A stretch of 64,000 nucleotides of DNA, from positions 216,103 to 280,102 of the forward strand of contig KQ965740.1 of the NCBI GenBank assembly GCA_001574975.1, written 5' to 3'. Source of the DNA: Gonapodya prolifera JEL478. Its lineage: Eukaryota; Monoblepharomycota; Monoblepharidomycetes; Monoblepharidales; Gonapodyaceae. A program made the position numbers and the translations under genes. The notes beneath the pieces were generated by a model. It was not told the DNA's origin, did no database searches, and saw nothing but the letters and a program-made list of their open reading frames with translations. Positions 12,516 to 23,492 of this stretch are shown here, piece by piece. Numbering within the stretch: position 1 is the stretch's first letter; every line of letters starts with the position of its first letter.

Positions 12516-15014
12516 TCATGCCACCTCAACACGTTTCCTCTGTCCGTCATTAATGTCAGAACCCGTCGGTTTCTTCCTTCTCGAAGGGGTGGGAGCGCCT
12601 TCCTTCCCTGGCAGTCCACCCTTGCCAGAAGAAGTAGCGGTTTGCGAAGGTGATATGGGTCTCGGCCCAGCCGGGTGGTTTCCCCCAATGGCCTTCCCGT
12701 TTTCCCTTCTCGAAGAAGACCCGTTGACTTGAACAGATCCAGAAGAAGAAGAAACGGAAGTTGACGATCCCTGGCCAACGTTCGCGGGTCCTTCTACTTT
12801 CCGGTTAACCACTGTTTTCACCTTCCCACCGAGCATAGGACCGAGTTCTGGGTCTCCTGTGATCGAGTACTCCGAATGAACATATGGCAGGAGGGGCACA
12901 TACGTGATTCGCACTGGCTGAGATACATTCGACGTTTTTCCCGGTGTTCTGGGGGGTATGATGACTGTGCATCGGAATTGGGCCACGACTGGATGGGGGA
13001 CAGTGTGCGGGTGGGCGTCTTTGGAGCCCGAAGGGTGAGCATGGGGCACAAGAGGTTGCGAGGTGTCAAAGAGAACAGGGTGCGAGTGCAGAAGGTCATG
13101 AGAGACACATTCGGTGACGCCGAGTCTCGTTCGCTTATCTTCCAGGGCACTGAAAGAAACAAAGCACATCGCGTGCAAAAAGGAAATGCAAACCGTGAGT
13201 CGTTTTCCGAAGAGGGACCGAGCGACGATTATGGTTTAAAGCCCATACCTGATCGTGAAGGGAAAAGACCCGAACCGCCTCGTAATTTCGTTAAACGCCA
13301 CCCTACTTGTCTTAAGCTTCAGATTGTATTGCTTGCTGGTATTCCTCCGGTAAATTGTTGTCTTATGGTCTGTTGATGTGACACTGACTGTTGTTGTGAG
13401 GGGTGCAGCGTGGTTGGCCTTCGACGGGGGATTTACAATGGGAGATTGCTGCAGCTGCAGAGCGTCAGATGTGGTCATCACCACATTTAGCGACCAGACC
13501 TCATTCGGCTCGAAGGTGGGATCACTGGGCGCAGTAGCAGGAGTAGCGGGCGCAACTGCAGGATTCGCAACGGTCGTTTGTTGTTGCGGTTGCTGCTGCT
13601 GCTGCTGCTGCTGTTGTTGTTGTTGTTGTTGTTGGTGGTGTTGTGGTTGCTGTACGGTGGAGACAGCGGCACCTGTTGACGAAGTACCTTGGCGCGGTTG
13701 GTTACTGTTGTTCGCAGCAGTCGGTGGTACAGCCTCCGATGAGCTCGCCGGAGCTGGAGTTGGCGAAGGGTTCTGTGCAGCGTGAGCAGACGCATTCTTG
13801 ATACGCGAAGGTATCGCCTTCTCTGCTTCGGCCGTGAAGCGACGGATTAGGTGCCCGGCCGGAACTGTCTCGATGGTCGAGCAGCGGAATGCCGAGGCCA
13901 CTTTTGCCAGAGCGCTTGTCACCTCGGAAATCTAGTAGGTGCTCGCATGAATCAGGCTTAACCCTTGGGGGGAGAGACGACAATACTTAATAAAACATAC
14001 CCGAGCACCTGGTTTCATAACACGAAGCGCGACTTCGAGACCGAAATACGCAGCACATATGGCATCCGCAGCCCTTCCTGTGTTGGTAACACGGCATCAC
14101 GCTGTGACAACAAAACTCAAGCGGAATTGAAACCCACCGACAACAGGTTTGTCTGGATTCGTGTTCAATACAATCGTGTGTGACGCCAAGGCGATGTAGC
14201 CGTCAACGTGAACTCCAAGCTCGCTATTTCGAATCAGGTAACATGCCGGTAATGGGATGTCCAAGCGTATGAGAACTAGCTTCACCCTTCAACCAGCATT
14301 CCTAACCCACTCACATTTTCACAATATCTCCGTGATGAAGGTACGTCTGGTCTTCCGGAAGAGGGGAGAAGTTCTGGATGCACGATCCAATGTTTATACA
14401 GGTTGGGAAAGCGATGCCTTTTTCAATGTCCGGTCGCTTGAACACCTTGGAGGTCTGGTGGATGGGAAACCGGTCCACAACCATAGAAACGGATTTTCCC
14501 ATGAAAGGCGATGTGAATTATTTTTAGGGACCGTTTCCATACCCATTGGACGGGTGAATCCCTCTTGACTCACATAGTCCAGAATCAACTCATCGCCATA
14601 TGCGCACACCTCATACACTCGTCGACCCGGAATAGTAACATCAATGACCTAGTACATGTGAAGGAATGAGTTCACGTTTTTAGATGGGTGGGAAGAGGTT
14701 GGAACGCAGCAGTTCCATAGTATCGTTTGGTCCCAACATGGTGGGTGCCCACGCAAGGATGGAATCATTCCACCCCTGAAAAATACCATCTGTAACACAA
14801 GAGCACTCATCCAGTGTCCGCCCTCAGCTAGTCGTCGATTCCGAAGGCGGCAGGTTTGGGCGAGAGATGTCGTGCGAAGCCTGTACCTCACCTTCCTCAG
14901 GACTTCATTGGCAATGTCGGCTGCTACGCGGTACTTATGGCTTATGTTGGAGTCCGCGAGGTTATTTTCTTCTGCGATTTGCTGTTGCTGCTGGGCTTTC
15001 TCCTGTTTTGACAT
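12516..15014 (-). CDS. PA2G4/EBP1-like ribosome-associated protein with polyglutamine insertion
   Basis: EBP1 family members keep the fold of methionine aminopeptidase but not its activity; they sit at the 60S tunnel exit and take part in ribosome assembly and growth control. Start at 15014 ([18 protein letters not shown]). Order of family features: [18 protein letters not shown], then [41 protein letters not shown]-like segment, [15 protein letters not shown], then the exon at 13236-13922 with [13 protein letters not shown] and, after an insertion, [20 protein letters not shown] and FGSFPFTIR. The last exon (12516-13150) has [17 protein letters not shown] and ends in a Lys/Arg-rich tail. The insertion of about 110 residues contains a pure Gln run (coding strand of 13577-13660) and Ala/Pro/Thr-rich flanks; human EBP1 has only a short linker there. 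A Gln-rich start is also unusual. It could in principle be an Arx1-like protein, but the C-terminal Lys tail suits EBP1. Confidence 0.87.
13577..13660 (-). repeat. CAG/CAA microsatellite coding for polyglutamine
   Basis: On the + strand this is a run of gctgctgct followed by gttgttgtt units, interrupted once by ggt. On the coding strand it gives a mix of CAA and CAG codons with one His pair, inside the EBP1-like gene. The mixed codons suggest selection or age rather than a fresh pure-repeat expansion. Confidence 0.85.
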
Positions 15015-15080
15015 GGACTCAAGGGTGCGTTGCTTTGGTCAACTATTTGGAAACACAGCGCTTTCTGCTGGCATCTCCGA
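15015..15080. promoter_or_regulatory. 66-bp bidirectional promoter of two ribosome-biogenesis genes
   Basis: The EBP1-like ATG ends at 15014 on the - strand and the WDR55 ATG begins at 15081 on the + strand. Both transcripts must begin inside or very close to these 66 bp, or inside the neighbouring coding sequence. No TATA box is evident. Confidence 0.6.
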
Positions 15081-17063
15081 ATGGGACGTAAACGAAGGGA
15101 AAACACTGATGCGTCAATCGATGGAGATGCGGAGCCTCCCATTCCAAATCTGACCTTTCCGGCTCAAGTTTTCGACCTGGCATTCCATCCAACCAAAGAC
15201 ATCCTCGCTGTCGGATTGCTCACCGGACACCTTGCATGGTGAGCTCATCGCGGTTCTCTGGATGCTACTTCGTCTGACATGTGTCCTTTGATGCCCTGAA
15301 ATGAATCATAATGTATTTCACAATAGCTACCGCTACTCGGACGGCGCAACTTCTGAACTTTACAACGTCAAGCAGCATAAAAAGTCATGCAGATCAATTG
15401 GATTCAGTCACGATGGGACAGGTGAGGCTTTTTCGCAGCGGGTCCGACCAATCTCCCATCTCACCCGGATTCACTCCTCCGGGAGGCCCTGTGCAGGCCT
15501 CTACTCAGCATCCAAAGACAAATCGCTTCTTCTTACGGACGTAGAGACGGGGAAAGTCTTGGGAAGAAAGAAAGATGCTCACGAGTGAGAATGCCAACTC
15601 TTGGCTTTATGTCCAAACCTTTCTTGATTCGGCGCTTATCATGTTGTGAAACGACATCTCATGTTTTAGATCTCCAGTGAATATACTCCTTACTTTGTCC
15701 GAAACTATGATTGCAACAGGCGATGACGATGGCACCGTGAAGGTACGGTACGACGTCTCATTGGTTGCTCCTTGTTCTGAATTGCTTGCGCGGCTGTGAC
15801 AAACAGCTCTGGGACACCCGAACCTTCCGCTCCTCCACGTCTTCGAGCGCGAATCCTGCCACACCTTCGTCGGATGCCCTTACGGTTTACAAGGACAACG
15901 ACGACTTCATCTCCAGCATGCACTATGTTGAGCACAAAAAGCACCTCATTGTAACTGGGTAAGGGACGTGCGGCCGCTGAACGTGACTGTCATCACCAAC
16001 CAGACATCAGAGGCGATGGTTTCCTGTCCGTCTTTGACATCCGAAAACCAACCATCCTTGCGAGATCGGACAATCAAGAAGACGAGCTTTTGTGTGTCAC
16101 TGTTGTCAAGGTCTGCACACGCCGTTGATGATACGGCAAGACCTTTGCATGCTGAACTTCCCGAGACTTTAGGGCTTCCGCAAGGCCGTTGTCGGCACCC
16201 AATCTGGTGTCCTCGACTTATTCACCTACGGCCGCTGGGGAGACGTTTCTGACCGCTTCCCCGGTCACCCAGGCTCCATCGACTGCATCACTTCCCTTTC
16301 TGACGACTGCATTGTGACGGGCTGCAGCGACGGTATCATCCGCATCCTTTCAATCCTGCCCAACAAACTTCTCGGTGTGGTCGGTGCGCATGACGACGGG
16401 TTCGGTGTGGAGAGGCTCAGGGTGGACCACAGTGGGCGCCTCATGGCCACCACCTCGGTCGACGAGGAGGTCAGGTTTTGGGACGTGGGGTGGATTGTCG
16501 ACGGGGAGGGCGATGAGGATGGTGATGATGATGAGGATGAAGACAGTGACGAGGGAAAGGAAGGGGTGGAGGGAGAGGACACAGCTGGGGTCAAAGCGGA
16601 CTATGGAGATGACGCCCGTGAGGGGGCAGGCTCGGACTCTGACGACGAGAGTGACTTGGCGTCAGAGGGTTTTGAGGACATTGAGGATGAATCAAGCGAG
16701 CCCAGTGATGGGGAACCGGAGGGGGGTTCGGGACTAGCCATGGCGGAGCGAAGCGACTCATCATACTCGGACTCGGAAGAAGACGATGCCGGTGCGCCAT
16801 CAAGCGCAACCAAGGATGGTACTCCCGCCCAACCCCCGCCGTCTGGCAACACCAAACCGAAACCAATACCGAAACCTTCCCCTCTCGTCAATCGCCCACC
16901 TCCGTCCGACGGATCAGACAGCGACTCTGATAACGGGCCTGCGGGCAAGAAGAAGCGCAAGCGAAAGCGGGCCAAGAATGTCGGCGTGGACCGCATGGTG
17001 GGAGGGAAGCGAGTAAAGAAGGGTGGCGGAAAGGGTGGAGGATTTTACGACGGGTTGCTGTAA
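15081..17063 (+). CDS. JIP5: WD40 protein WDR55 / Jip5, ribosome biogenesis
   Basis: Jip5/WDR55 is a nucleolar beta-propeller needed for 60S subunit and rRNA maturation. Start at 15081 (MGRKRRENTDASIDGD). The first blade reads FDLAFHPTKDILAVGLLTG, followed by introns and blades at 15350-15410 (SCRSIGFSHDGT), 15500-15590 (GLYSASKDKSLLLTDVETG), 15680-15830 (TMIATGDDDGTVKLWDTR), 15900-15960 (HLIVTGGDG) and the long exon from about 16170 (VVGTQSGVLDLFTYGRWG, then DCIVTGCSDGIIRIL and LMATTSVDEEVRFWDV). A long acidic Asp/Glu/Ser-rich tail follows, ending with a basic segment (KKKRKRKRAKN, KRVKK) and FYDGLL. Acidic tail plus C-terminal basic cluster is typical of this family. It has about six exons and some 500 residues. 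Confidence 0.88.
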
Positions 17064-17280
17064 TTGCCGTACATACACCGGAACAGTGCGAGGTGACGTC
17101 TTCGGGCCGTGAAAGAGAAAAAAGAGCCAAAATTGCGACTTGTGGTGGGGCTGAGGTGTGATTGTGGCAAAACAGCCTTTGCGTTCCGCAATTATCCGGC
17201 GGGAGCGTTTATGTAAAGACCCTTGTCTTCACCACCACACAACTTCATCGATCGACTTTGTCGCTGTACCCGCACACATC

Positions 17281-17920
17281 ATGTCTTTCGGCCGTGAATT
17301 CGTTCGTCGTGGGTGTCCACCTGCTTCTCCGTCCTCCCCATGCCCATTCCATTGACATCGGCCCCTTTCCGAATTACACCAATCCCACCTACCGGACCCT
17401 CCCAAACCACCAGTGTGGTCCAAGACCGAAGCCAGTGAGTGCTCCCTGCCCAATTGGCACTGATGGGTTCTCTTCCGGCCGATTCCGGAACCAACGTGTC
17501 TTTTTCTTCACCCCCCTTCCTCGCGCCATCAGTCCCCGTCATCGTCCCGACCGCCCTGGGCGCCGGGTTCGCCGCCTACTACATTGCCTACATGGCCCAC
17601 GTGAGTTACTCTCGAGTGTGTCTTGTGCTGGCCATTGTAATGATCCGATCACTTTGGGGTGACAGGGCCACGACGTCCAGTGGAACCGCTGGGGCGACAT
17701 GGAGGCCTTCCAGAAGGTGGACAGGAACGCGCAGACTAAGTTCATGGCGGTGAACCAGGTGGGTTTCGGCATCGGGGGCTTGTGGTGGAGTCGTGCATTG
17801 TGTGCGGGACGACCGGCAGTGTCATCAGAGTTATCTCACATGGTTCCCTCTGGGCATTTGCAGAAGTACACCACAAAATACAACCGCTGGTCGTCTGCCT
17901 GGGAGCAATGGAAGCAATAA
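17281..17920 (+). CDS. 81-residue single-pass membrane protein, probably mitochondrial
   Basis: Four exons fit GT..AG rules and phase exactly: 17281-17308, 17533-17600, 17666-17758 and 17864-17920, giving 81 residues. The product starts MSFGREFVRLPVIVPTALGA, has one hydrophobic helix (VIVPTALGAGFAAYYIAYM), then a charged, Trp-rich tail with WNRWGDMEAF and a C-terminal YNRWSSAWEQWKQ. Size, a single early helix, and a polar tail rich in aromatic residues resemble accessory subunits of respiratory complexes, such as the MWFE-type subunit of complex I, but I cannot assign it to a named family. No cleavable presequence is seen. Function unknown. Confidence 0.6.
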
Positions 17921-18392
17921 ATGGTTCGCACGGGAGAGTCGGGTGGGAGGCGCACTTTGGTCTTGTAGAGTAGTATAAACTCTAGATGGAGATGAGATAT
18001 ATTATTAGATTTGTGATTTAGAGAGCCGGCTCGTAATGTTATGCTCTTTGTTTTTACACTACTACCTCGTTCTGAAAGTTGGAAGCAAAGGTGTTACAAT
18101 CTTGAAATATTCGATGGTTAACGGTAGCCTCTCAAACTTCCTCCACAAGCGCCCCAGTCTGAGATTCCCGGGCGCGCCGTCTCTTTGCCTGTGCTTGCTG
18201 CTTTGAGAGGTCATATTCAGTCTGTCAGCGAGTTGCGCAAAAGCAGTCCCCGCTTTGAATAGCAGACGGGAAAGGGGATTGCAGAGGCGAAGACCAAGGG
18301 TAGCTGCGGACTTCCATACTCTGTAGGCTGCGCTCGCTGTAAGGCGGTGTGGCTCTCGTTGGGGAATGCTTGTTGGGCTTCGAGATAAGGAT

Positions 18393-18560
18393 GTGGATCC
18401 AACCTCGAGTGACCTGAAGTGGTTGGCGGCCTCTGCGGGACAAATATAGACCCTAACTATGCAGGATCGTATGAAATGCATGTTCCACTCTTGCTTCTGC
18501 CGAACGCTTGCCTTCTCTATTGCTGACCCGAGTTCGTCGAGTTTGGACGTTCCTTTGGAA
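18393..18560 (+). repeat. Dispersed repeat block B, copy 1
   Basis: This stretch matches 20035-20190 in the same orientation. Shared words include ttggcggc, tatagac and actatgcaggatcgtat versus actatgcaagatcgtat, then tgcatgttccactcttg versus tgcatgtttcacacttg. By eye the similarity is about 70 percent with small gaps. No coding capacity is evident. Confidence 0.6.
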
Positions 18561-18671
18561 TCAGGCGGTTCCTCAAGGCGCCGAGCACCGTATCATGCGC
18601 TTTCTTTTCCAATGTGTACAATGAGAACTGGAGTCTTACTGTAGTTCGCCCAACCTCTTCCAAAAATCCCG

Positions 18672-18724
18672 CCCACCAATCCCCCTGAAATACCCACCAA
18701 TCCCCCTGAAATACCCACCAATCA
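18672..18724 (+). repeat. 21-bp tandem repeat, 2.5 copies
   Basis: The unit cccaccaatccccctgaaata occurs twice without change, followed by a partial third copy (cccaccaat). It is non-coding as far as I can see. Confidence 0.85.
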
Positions 18725-19796
18725 TCCGATTTCTCGCCCGAGCACTCTTCAGAGACCATGTAACTTCATTTCCTGGTTTAGCGAGCGGCGCCAGTCCCGC
18801 CCACCTTGAACACCGGCAGCAAATGTGAGTGTGGTGCTGTCCGCTACAGGATGTTTCACTGTACCAAAAGGGAAGGAAGTCGAGCCTTTTGTTCCTGCGT
18901 TCTTCCTAAAGGGACAATTTCTAATGAAACATTGCTTTCAGATCAATTCCGAATCAACCAGTCCCTCCATCGTCGTTTCTTGACTTCACGCATTTCGCCC
19001 GAACTGGTATTTCCCTCTCGAACGTGGATCTTTCCCGGAGTCGAGCTCAGTGGATGATCATTGTGAGTGTGGGGAGACCGAAACAAGTTGCAAGAGGATG
19101 GCACGGGGCACGGATTTAGGATTCGGATTGTGTCACACTGTCTTATCCCTAGAAAGCTCGCGGGGTGCCAGAGTGGCGGGTTGTCGATGCGGGCGAAAGG
19201 GGGTTTCTTTTCGGGGGATTCCTTGGACGTCGGTGTTGGCCACTTCAGCGGCAGAGCATCCCGTTCGTATAAAATCTAACTGTGGTGCGTGGGAGAAGAC
19301 AATAAGTTGTGTACACATCGGATTTGTGGAGCTTCGCAACTGTTGACGTTTAAGGTGTCACCCCTCCTGGTGCAAAGCTCAAGGCGGCTATTCAACTTGT
19401 TGACCACCGTGACGGCTGCGCACGAGGAACACCACTCGAATAAGAGTGTCCGCCTTGCGCATAAAACGCGAACTGCAGGCACGTGTATAGAAGCTCTGCA
19501 AATGTGGATGAGACGAGGAAGGGTCTTTCGAAGAAATGGCTCGAATTAATTCGTCTCACCACACTCGTTTTCAGTTTCCAGTCCTTGCAATTCCTGAATT
19601 CCCACGCATTTCGCTCGCACATGCACCTCAACGTTGAACGCATAGCTTTCTGGGACTCTGTCCTCATTTCGATTCTTCAAAACGCTCAATTGCGCGTCAT
19701 TTATCTATGGTTCAACTCGGCACTAGTACCTAGAAGCGTAGCAAAGTGCTTTGCAAATGCTGATCCGACGAGGTCAAGTGAGACTCACCGACCCAG

Positions 19797-20067
19797 CTCG
19801 ACATCTTGTTCGATATAACTGACGTTCAAGAACGTCGCGAAGAGTCGCATCAAGTCCTCAAGTACTGGCTCGAGAACACTACGGAACAGCATTTTAGTCT
19901 TCACGATTTGAAGCCAGCACGTTTTGAGCGCGTCAGGAATCGTGAGGTGGGTTTTTGAGACAGCGGGGAGAATCAATTGTGATATGTTGGGGGACGGGGA
20001 ACGGGTAACGGAACCCTGGTGATGTTCCATTTCAACGCCTACTCGAGCAACCAGTGCTTGGCGGCAT
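19797..20067 (+). repeat. Dispersed repeat block A, copy 1
   Basis: This stretch aligns with 21065-21340. One frame of both copies gives related peptides: DILFDITDVQERREE here and DILFEMIEAREGRS there, then QVLKYWLEN versus QVLRFWIEN, and FERVRNRE versus FERARNREV. Synonymous-looking differences within a shared frame suggest that the source was a coding sequence. The similarity continues past the frame into non-coding sequence (gaaccctgg..atgttccatttcaa). Block B follows directly, overlapping at 20035. Confidence 0.65.
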
Positions 20068-20190
20068 CTGGTGGACAAGTATAGACGCGAACTATGCAAG
20101 ATCGTATCATTTGCATGTTTCACACTTGTTTCTCCCTAACAAGGGCCTTTCCTTTCGAACGTCTCCAAGATTACGTCATGTTTGGACCAC
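20035..20190 (+). repeat. Dispersed repeat block B, copy 2
   Basis: Same-orientation partner of 18393-18560. Here B directly follows A (19797-20067), so A and B are probably parts of one longer ancestral unit. Confidence 0.6.
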
Positions 20191-21064
20191 TGATGTGGAA
20201 TCTTTGCTTTCGTCGAGATTGCAAGCAAGCATCGAGTAAATTTTCTGCACGCTATATTTGTGCATCTTACCCTTTGCTGGAATTCTGGTACATGTTCCAG
20301 CAATCGTGTTGATCATTTCAGGTCACGCAGGACATTCCGCGTCTCTAAGCGCACTCGGTCTGCCGTTTCCCGCTCCTTCTCCTCGTAACCACGGCTATTT
20401 ATTCTTTGGCCTCCGGTCTACCTCTAGCTCTCCCGCTCCACCATCTCTTCTTGGTGGAACAATCGCGGCACCACAAGTTGCCTGGACCTTTGGCGCGAAG
20501 GGGGACCGGAAACGACGTGTCGTGTAAATCCACGTGAGTGATACCCCTTTTAATCGCCTTGTATTCGTACGTTCTCATAATTTCAAAATCGCATTGATCC
20601 CGGCTTTGTGACCCACCTGGCACGCGTCGACCCCAACTCCTTCTTTCCCGATTACTCGCTCTCCCTGCCGTTAGTGTACGCGGGCCTCCACCTTCTGGAG
20701 CCAATGGAGTGGTTCGAGAGAATGAGGCGCGTGGAGAATGGTGGGAGTAGAAGGTGGATGAGTACAAGTGACAGAACCTCGGGAGGGTCGGAATCACGAA
20801 CGAAGGAGTTGGTTGGGTGGTGGGGCCACACAAGAAATGGGATGGACAGATTCTACAATCCAATTGAAGAGAACGTTTCATGTAACAAGGTCGCATCATT
20901 CACGCAAATCCATTGGTTTCTACATTTCTTCGCGATTGTTGATGAATGAGCAAGAACATGTTCTTCGTGATACATACTTGAGGAGATATATAAAATGGAC
21001 TTTTTACTGTATGCAACGGCATTTGCAGTACATCAGAAGATGGCCTCCGTCCCTTCCCCCTCGA

Positions 21065-21340
21065 CAGCTCGACATCTTATTCGAAATGATCGAGGCCCGC
21101 GAAGGTCGTAGCGTCACCCGTCAAGTCCTCAGGTTCTGGATTGAGAATTATGCCGCAAAGTACTTCAACCTCGAAGGCATGAAACCCGCAATGTTCGAAC
21201 GCGCGAGGAATCGTGAGGTGTGTGTGTGAGGCAGCTGGGAGAAGCAACCTTGACATGTCTGTGTGTGGACTGGTATTGGGAACCCTGGTATGTTCCATTT
21301 CAATGGCTACTCTTACTGCGACTGGTGGAGTAGGAGGATG
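21065..21340 (+). repeat. Dispersed repeat block A, copy 2
   Basis: Partner of 19797-20067. An open frame runs 20768-21229 on the + strand and ends in the shared peptide (PAMFERARNREVCV). Block B is absent after this copy. Confidence 0.65.
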
Positions 21341-21479
21341 GGAACGGGCTGCCATAAGTCGTGATCCTGTCATTGCTCCGGTAGAGCGGGACCCTCACTT
21401 AGGGTGGGAAGGATGTCGATGTCGATGGACCCAGAGTATGAACATCAGATAAGAGTATCGACTTTGCGTAATAGCAAAT

Positions 21480-21800
21480 TTCGGGTTCGTGGTGGGTGGA
21501 TGAAGGTGCACTGTATAACAGCAAATTGCGGATGCGTGCGTAGAAATATCAAGGAGCGGCGTATGTGCAACAGCGAATCTCTGATGCGTGGATAGGAATG
21601 CCGTCAGCGTCGGATCAAGGAGCGGCGTATTACAACGAACCACTGATCCGTGGTTAGGAGTGTCATCAGGGTTGGATCAAGGAGCGGCGTATAACAGCGA
21701 ACCACTGATGCGTGGGTAGGAATGTCATCAGCGTCGGATCAAGGAGCGGCGTATAACAACGAACCACTGATCCGTGGTTAGAAGTGTCATCAAAGGCGGA
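21480..21800 (+). repeat. 62-bp minisatellite, about 4-5 copies
   Basis: The landmark atcaaggagcggcgtat recurs at 21548, 21614, 21676 and 21738, spaced 66, 62 and 62 bp, with degenerate material on both sides. Each unit also contains gaaccactgatccgtggttag or close variants. Alternate units share variants (ccgtggttag versus gcgtgggtag), so the array may have grown by duplication of a two-unit block. Confidence 0.9.
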
Positions 21801-21956
21801 TCAGATCGCGGACTGGGGAATCGGACTGGAGCAAATCAAATTTTAGTTTTAGTTTTTGTTGTGTTTTCATTCACGCTCTTGCTGTGCTCACCATCCGCAC
21901 TTTCAGACCATCGCCCAAGCTCGACACACGATCTCCACCGCTTCCAAGGACTCTGC

Positions 21957-22979
21957 GATGGAAGACGTTGGAGAAACTGTCAAGAGTGTGTTCTTGCAGC
22001 ATTCTCATCGGCCAGTTCGTGTAACTCACGCATTCCGCCTTCGTGGTCGCAGCTATGGCTCTCGCTCGTTGGGTTGTGCAAACGAAGGGCCCATCATCAC
22101 CATCAGCAACTTTGACTACTGGGCCCGCGGACTGAAGGGCCACGCCGACACCGTCGGGTGGCGCAAGGGTGTCTTGAATTGCATCAAAGTACTGAAGGTG
22201 TATGAAAGAGGTTGGCGCCACGCCTTTAACCATCAGGATTGGCGCAAATGGAGTCGAGCGGAACATTGGAGAGTACGTCCGTCTGAACCCCCTGCTCTCA
22301 TGCGGTGGTGAAGTTCCACGGGTGGGCCGATCGGCAAAAGTTGTGATCCTGTCTCCGCTTCTTGGGCGAGGCTGGAGTTGACCAACCAAACCGAACTTTG
22401 ACCACTCGAACGAACGAACTCTCCATTGCATTGAGGGAGACACATATGACGGGCGTGACATGGAACAGGATGTATATCGGAAAAGGAATGCCAGAGGATG
22501 ATCATTCGCCAATACGCACGAATGGAATGTGTTGAGTAGCGAATACTTTCTTTTGTCATGCTGAGCAAGCTTCCGCGCTTGCTGCACATGACCTCTCGGT
22601 GTCGACTGGCCTCGCTGGCAATGAAGCACCCAAAGCAGGATCGACTACCTTGCGTGTCACCGAGGCAACAAATCCTGATGGCGAGGCTCTTCGTGCAGTG
22701 TGTTACCGAAGACGTGAGCGATCCTCGTAAATATAGAACGACGGGTTCACAGAGTGTACGTTGGGGACTTCCGTCGGTTTGGCGTTCAGAAATGGACGCT
22801 GTCCCGGGTTACCAGTCGCGAGGATGGGCATGTGCGACGCGTGGAGGGTGGGTGTGGGTGCGGTGGAGGTTGGTCCGTCTACAAAACGCGAGCACGTTGT
22901 CGTCCGGAACAAAAAAGCCACGAATGCCGGGGTCGAGGCGACAATGGGACCGAGCTGCCGGCTTTCGTCAACAATAAAG
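21957..22979 (+). CDS. Possible multi-exon gene of unknown function (doubtful)
   Basis: A plausible first exon starts at 21957 (MEDVGETVKSVFLQHSHRP) and continues VRVTHAFRLRGRSYG, NFDYWARGLKGHADTVGWR. Further segments in coding-like frames are EGDTYDGRDMEQDVY near 22440, a longer one at 22558-22720 (QASALAAHDLSVSTGLAG, then TLRVTEATNPDGEALRAVCY) and one at 22761-22977 (GTSVGLAFRNGRCPGLPVAR, REHVVVRNKKATNAGVEAT). Amino-acid composition in these frames is like normal protein, but I could not fit firm splice sites across 22190-22560 and recognise no family. It may be a real lineage-specific gene or a decayed one. Confidence 0.3.
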
Positions 22980-23492
22980 TAGGAGTGAGTCAGACTGAGA
23001 GGCCAAGGGTGACGGCATCGCATTCGACAATTCGTGTATTTTGAAGCGAGGTGCACGTGGAAGTATGGAAGTAGGATGAAACAGATAATGAAAGGTTACC
23101 GTAAAACGGTGGGGTGCCAACTGTCCGTGTCCGCTCCTCACTGGCGCGCGTCCGCCGTCCGGTATTCGTTCGCACGCGCACGCCCACTCGGACAAGTCGG
23201 TCAGATCGTGGTAAAAGGATGATTTTTTTTTTTTTTTTTTTTTGCTTTGATTACACTCCCACGCGCACATTGTGTGAGCGGGGGTACAGGTCCACGTACA
23301 CGTTTTATCTCGACGACGACGACGACCTCCCAGTCGAACATCGCGTCCACACCACCGCGACTTCCCACGCTGGGCTACTGTCAACGCAAGAGTCCATACC
23401 GTCACAACTCCCGCACACTCTGTGAAACGCAAGAGCCCTCCCGTCTACGCTTTCTCCCACCGCTCCACCCTCCACACCGCGGCAAACGACGT

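Larger units (their letters stand above)
17921..23492. other. Gene-poor region with repeat fragments
   Basis: This 5.6-kb stretch has no gene that I can recognise, in contrast to the rest of the window. It holds paired repeat fragments (blocks A and B, listed apart), a short 21-bp tandem repeat, a 62-bp minisatellite, a 20-nt T run at 23222-23242, and one doubtful multi-exon gene at 21957-22979. I see no transposase, reverse transcriptase or integrase motif and no clear terminal repeats. The pieces look like decayed, partly duplicated sequence. Confidence 0.55.

Noticed and set aside
18806-19057. Peptide TGSKCECGAVRY at 18810, like the first metal motif of GFA/CENP-V type proteins
   Set aside because: Only this short motif fits; the later Cys pair and the conserved Trp/Pro segments of the family are not found downstream in any frame. 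Chance or a decayed fragment.
22968-23432. 154-codon - strand frame near the T run
   Set aside because: Contains a Lys run from the T tract and Arg-rich low-complexity sequence; no coding signature.
17921-23492. Transposon or retroelement in the gene-poor island
   Set aside because: No catalytic motif, terminal inverted repeat or long direct terminal repeat could be seen; only fragmentary duplications.
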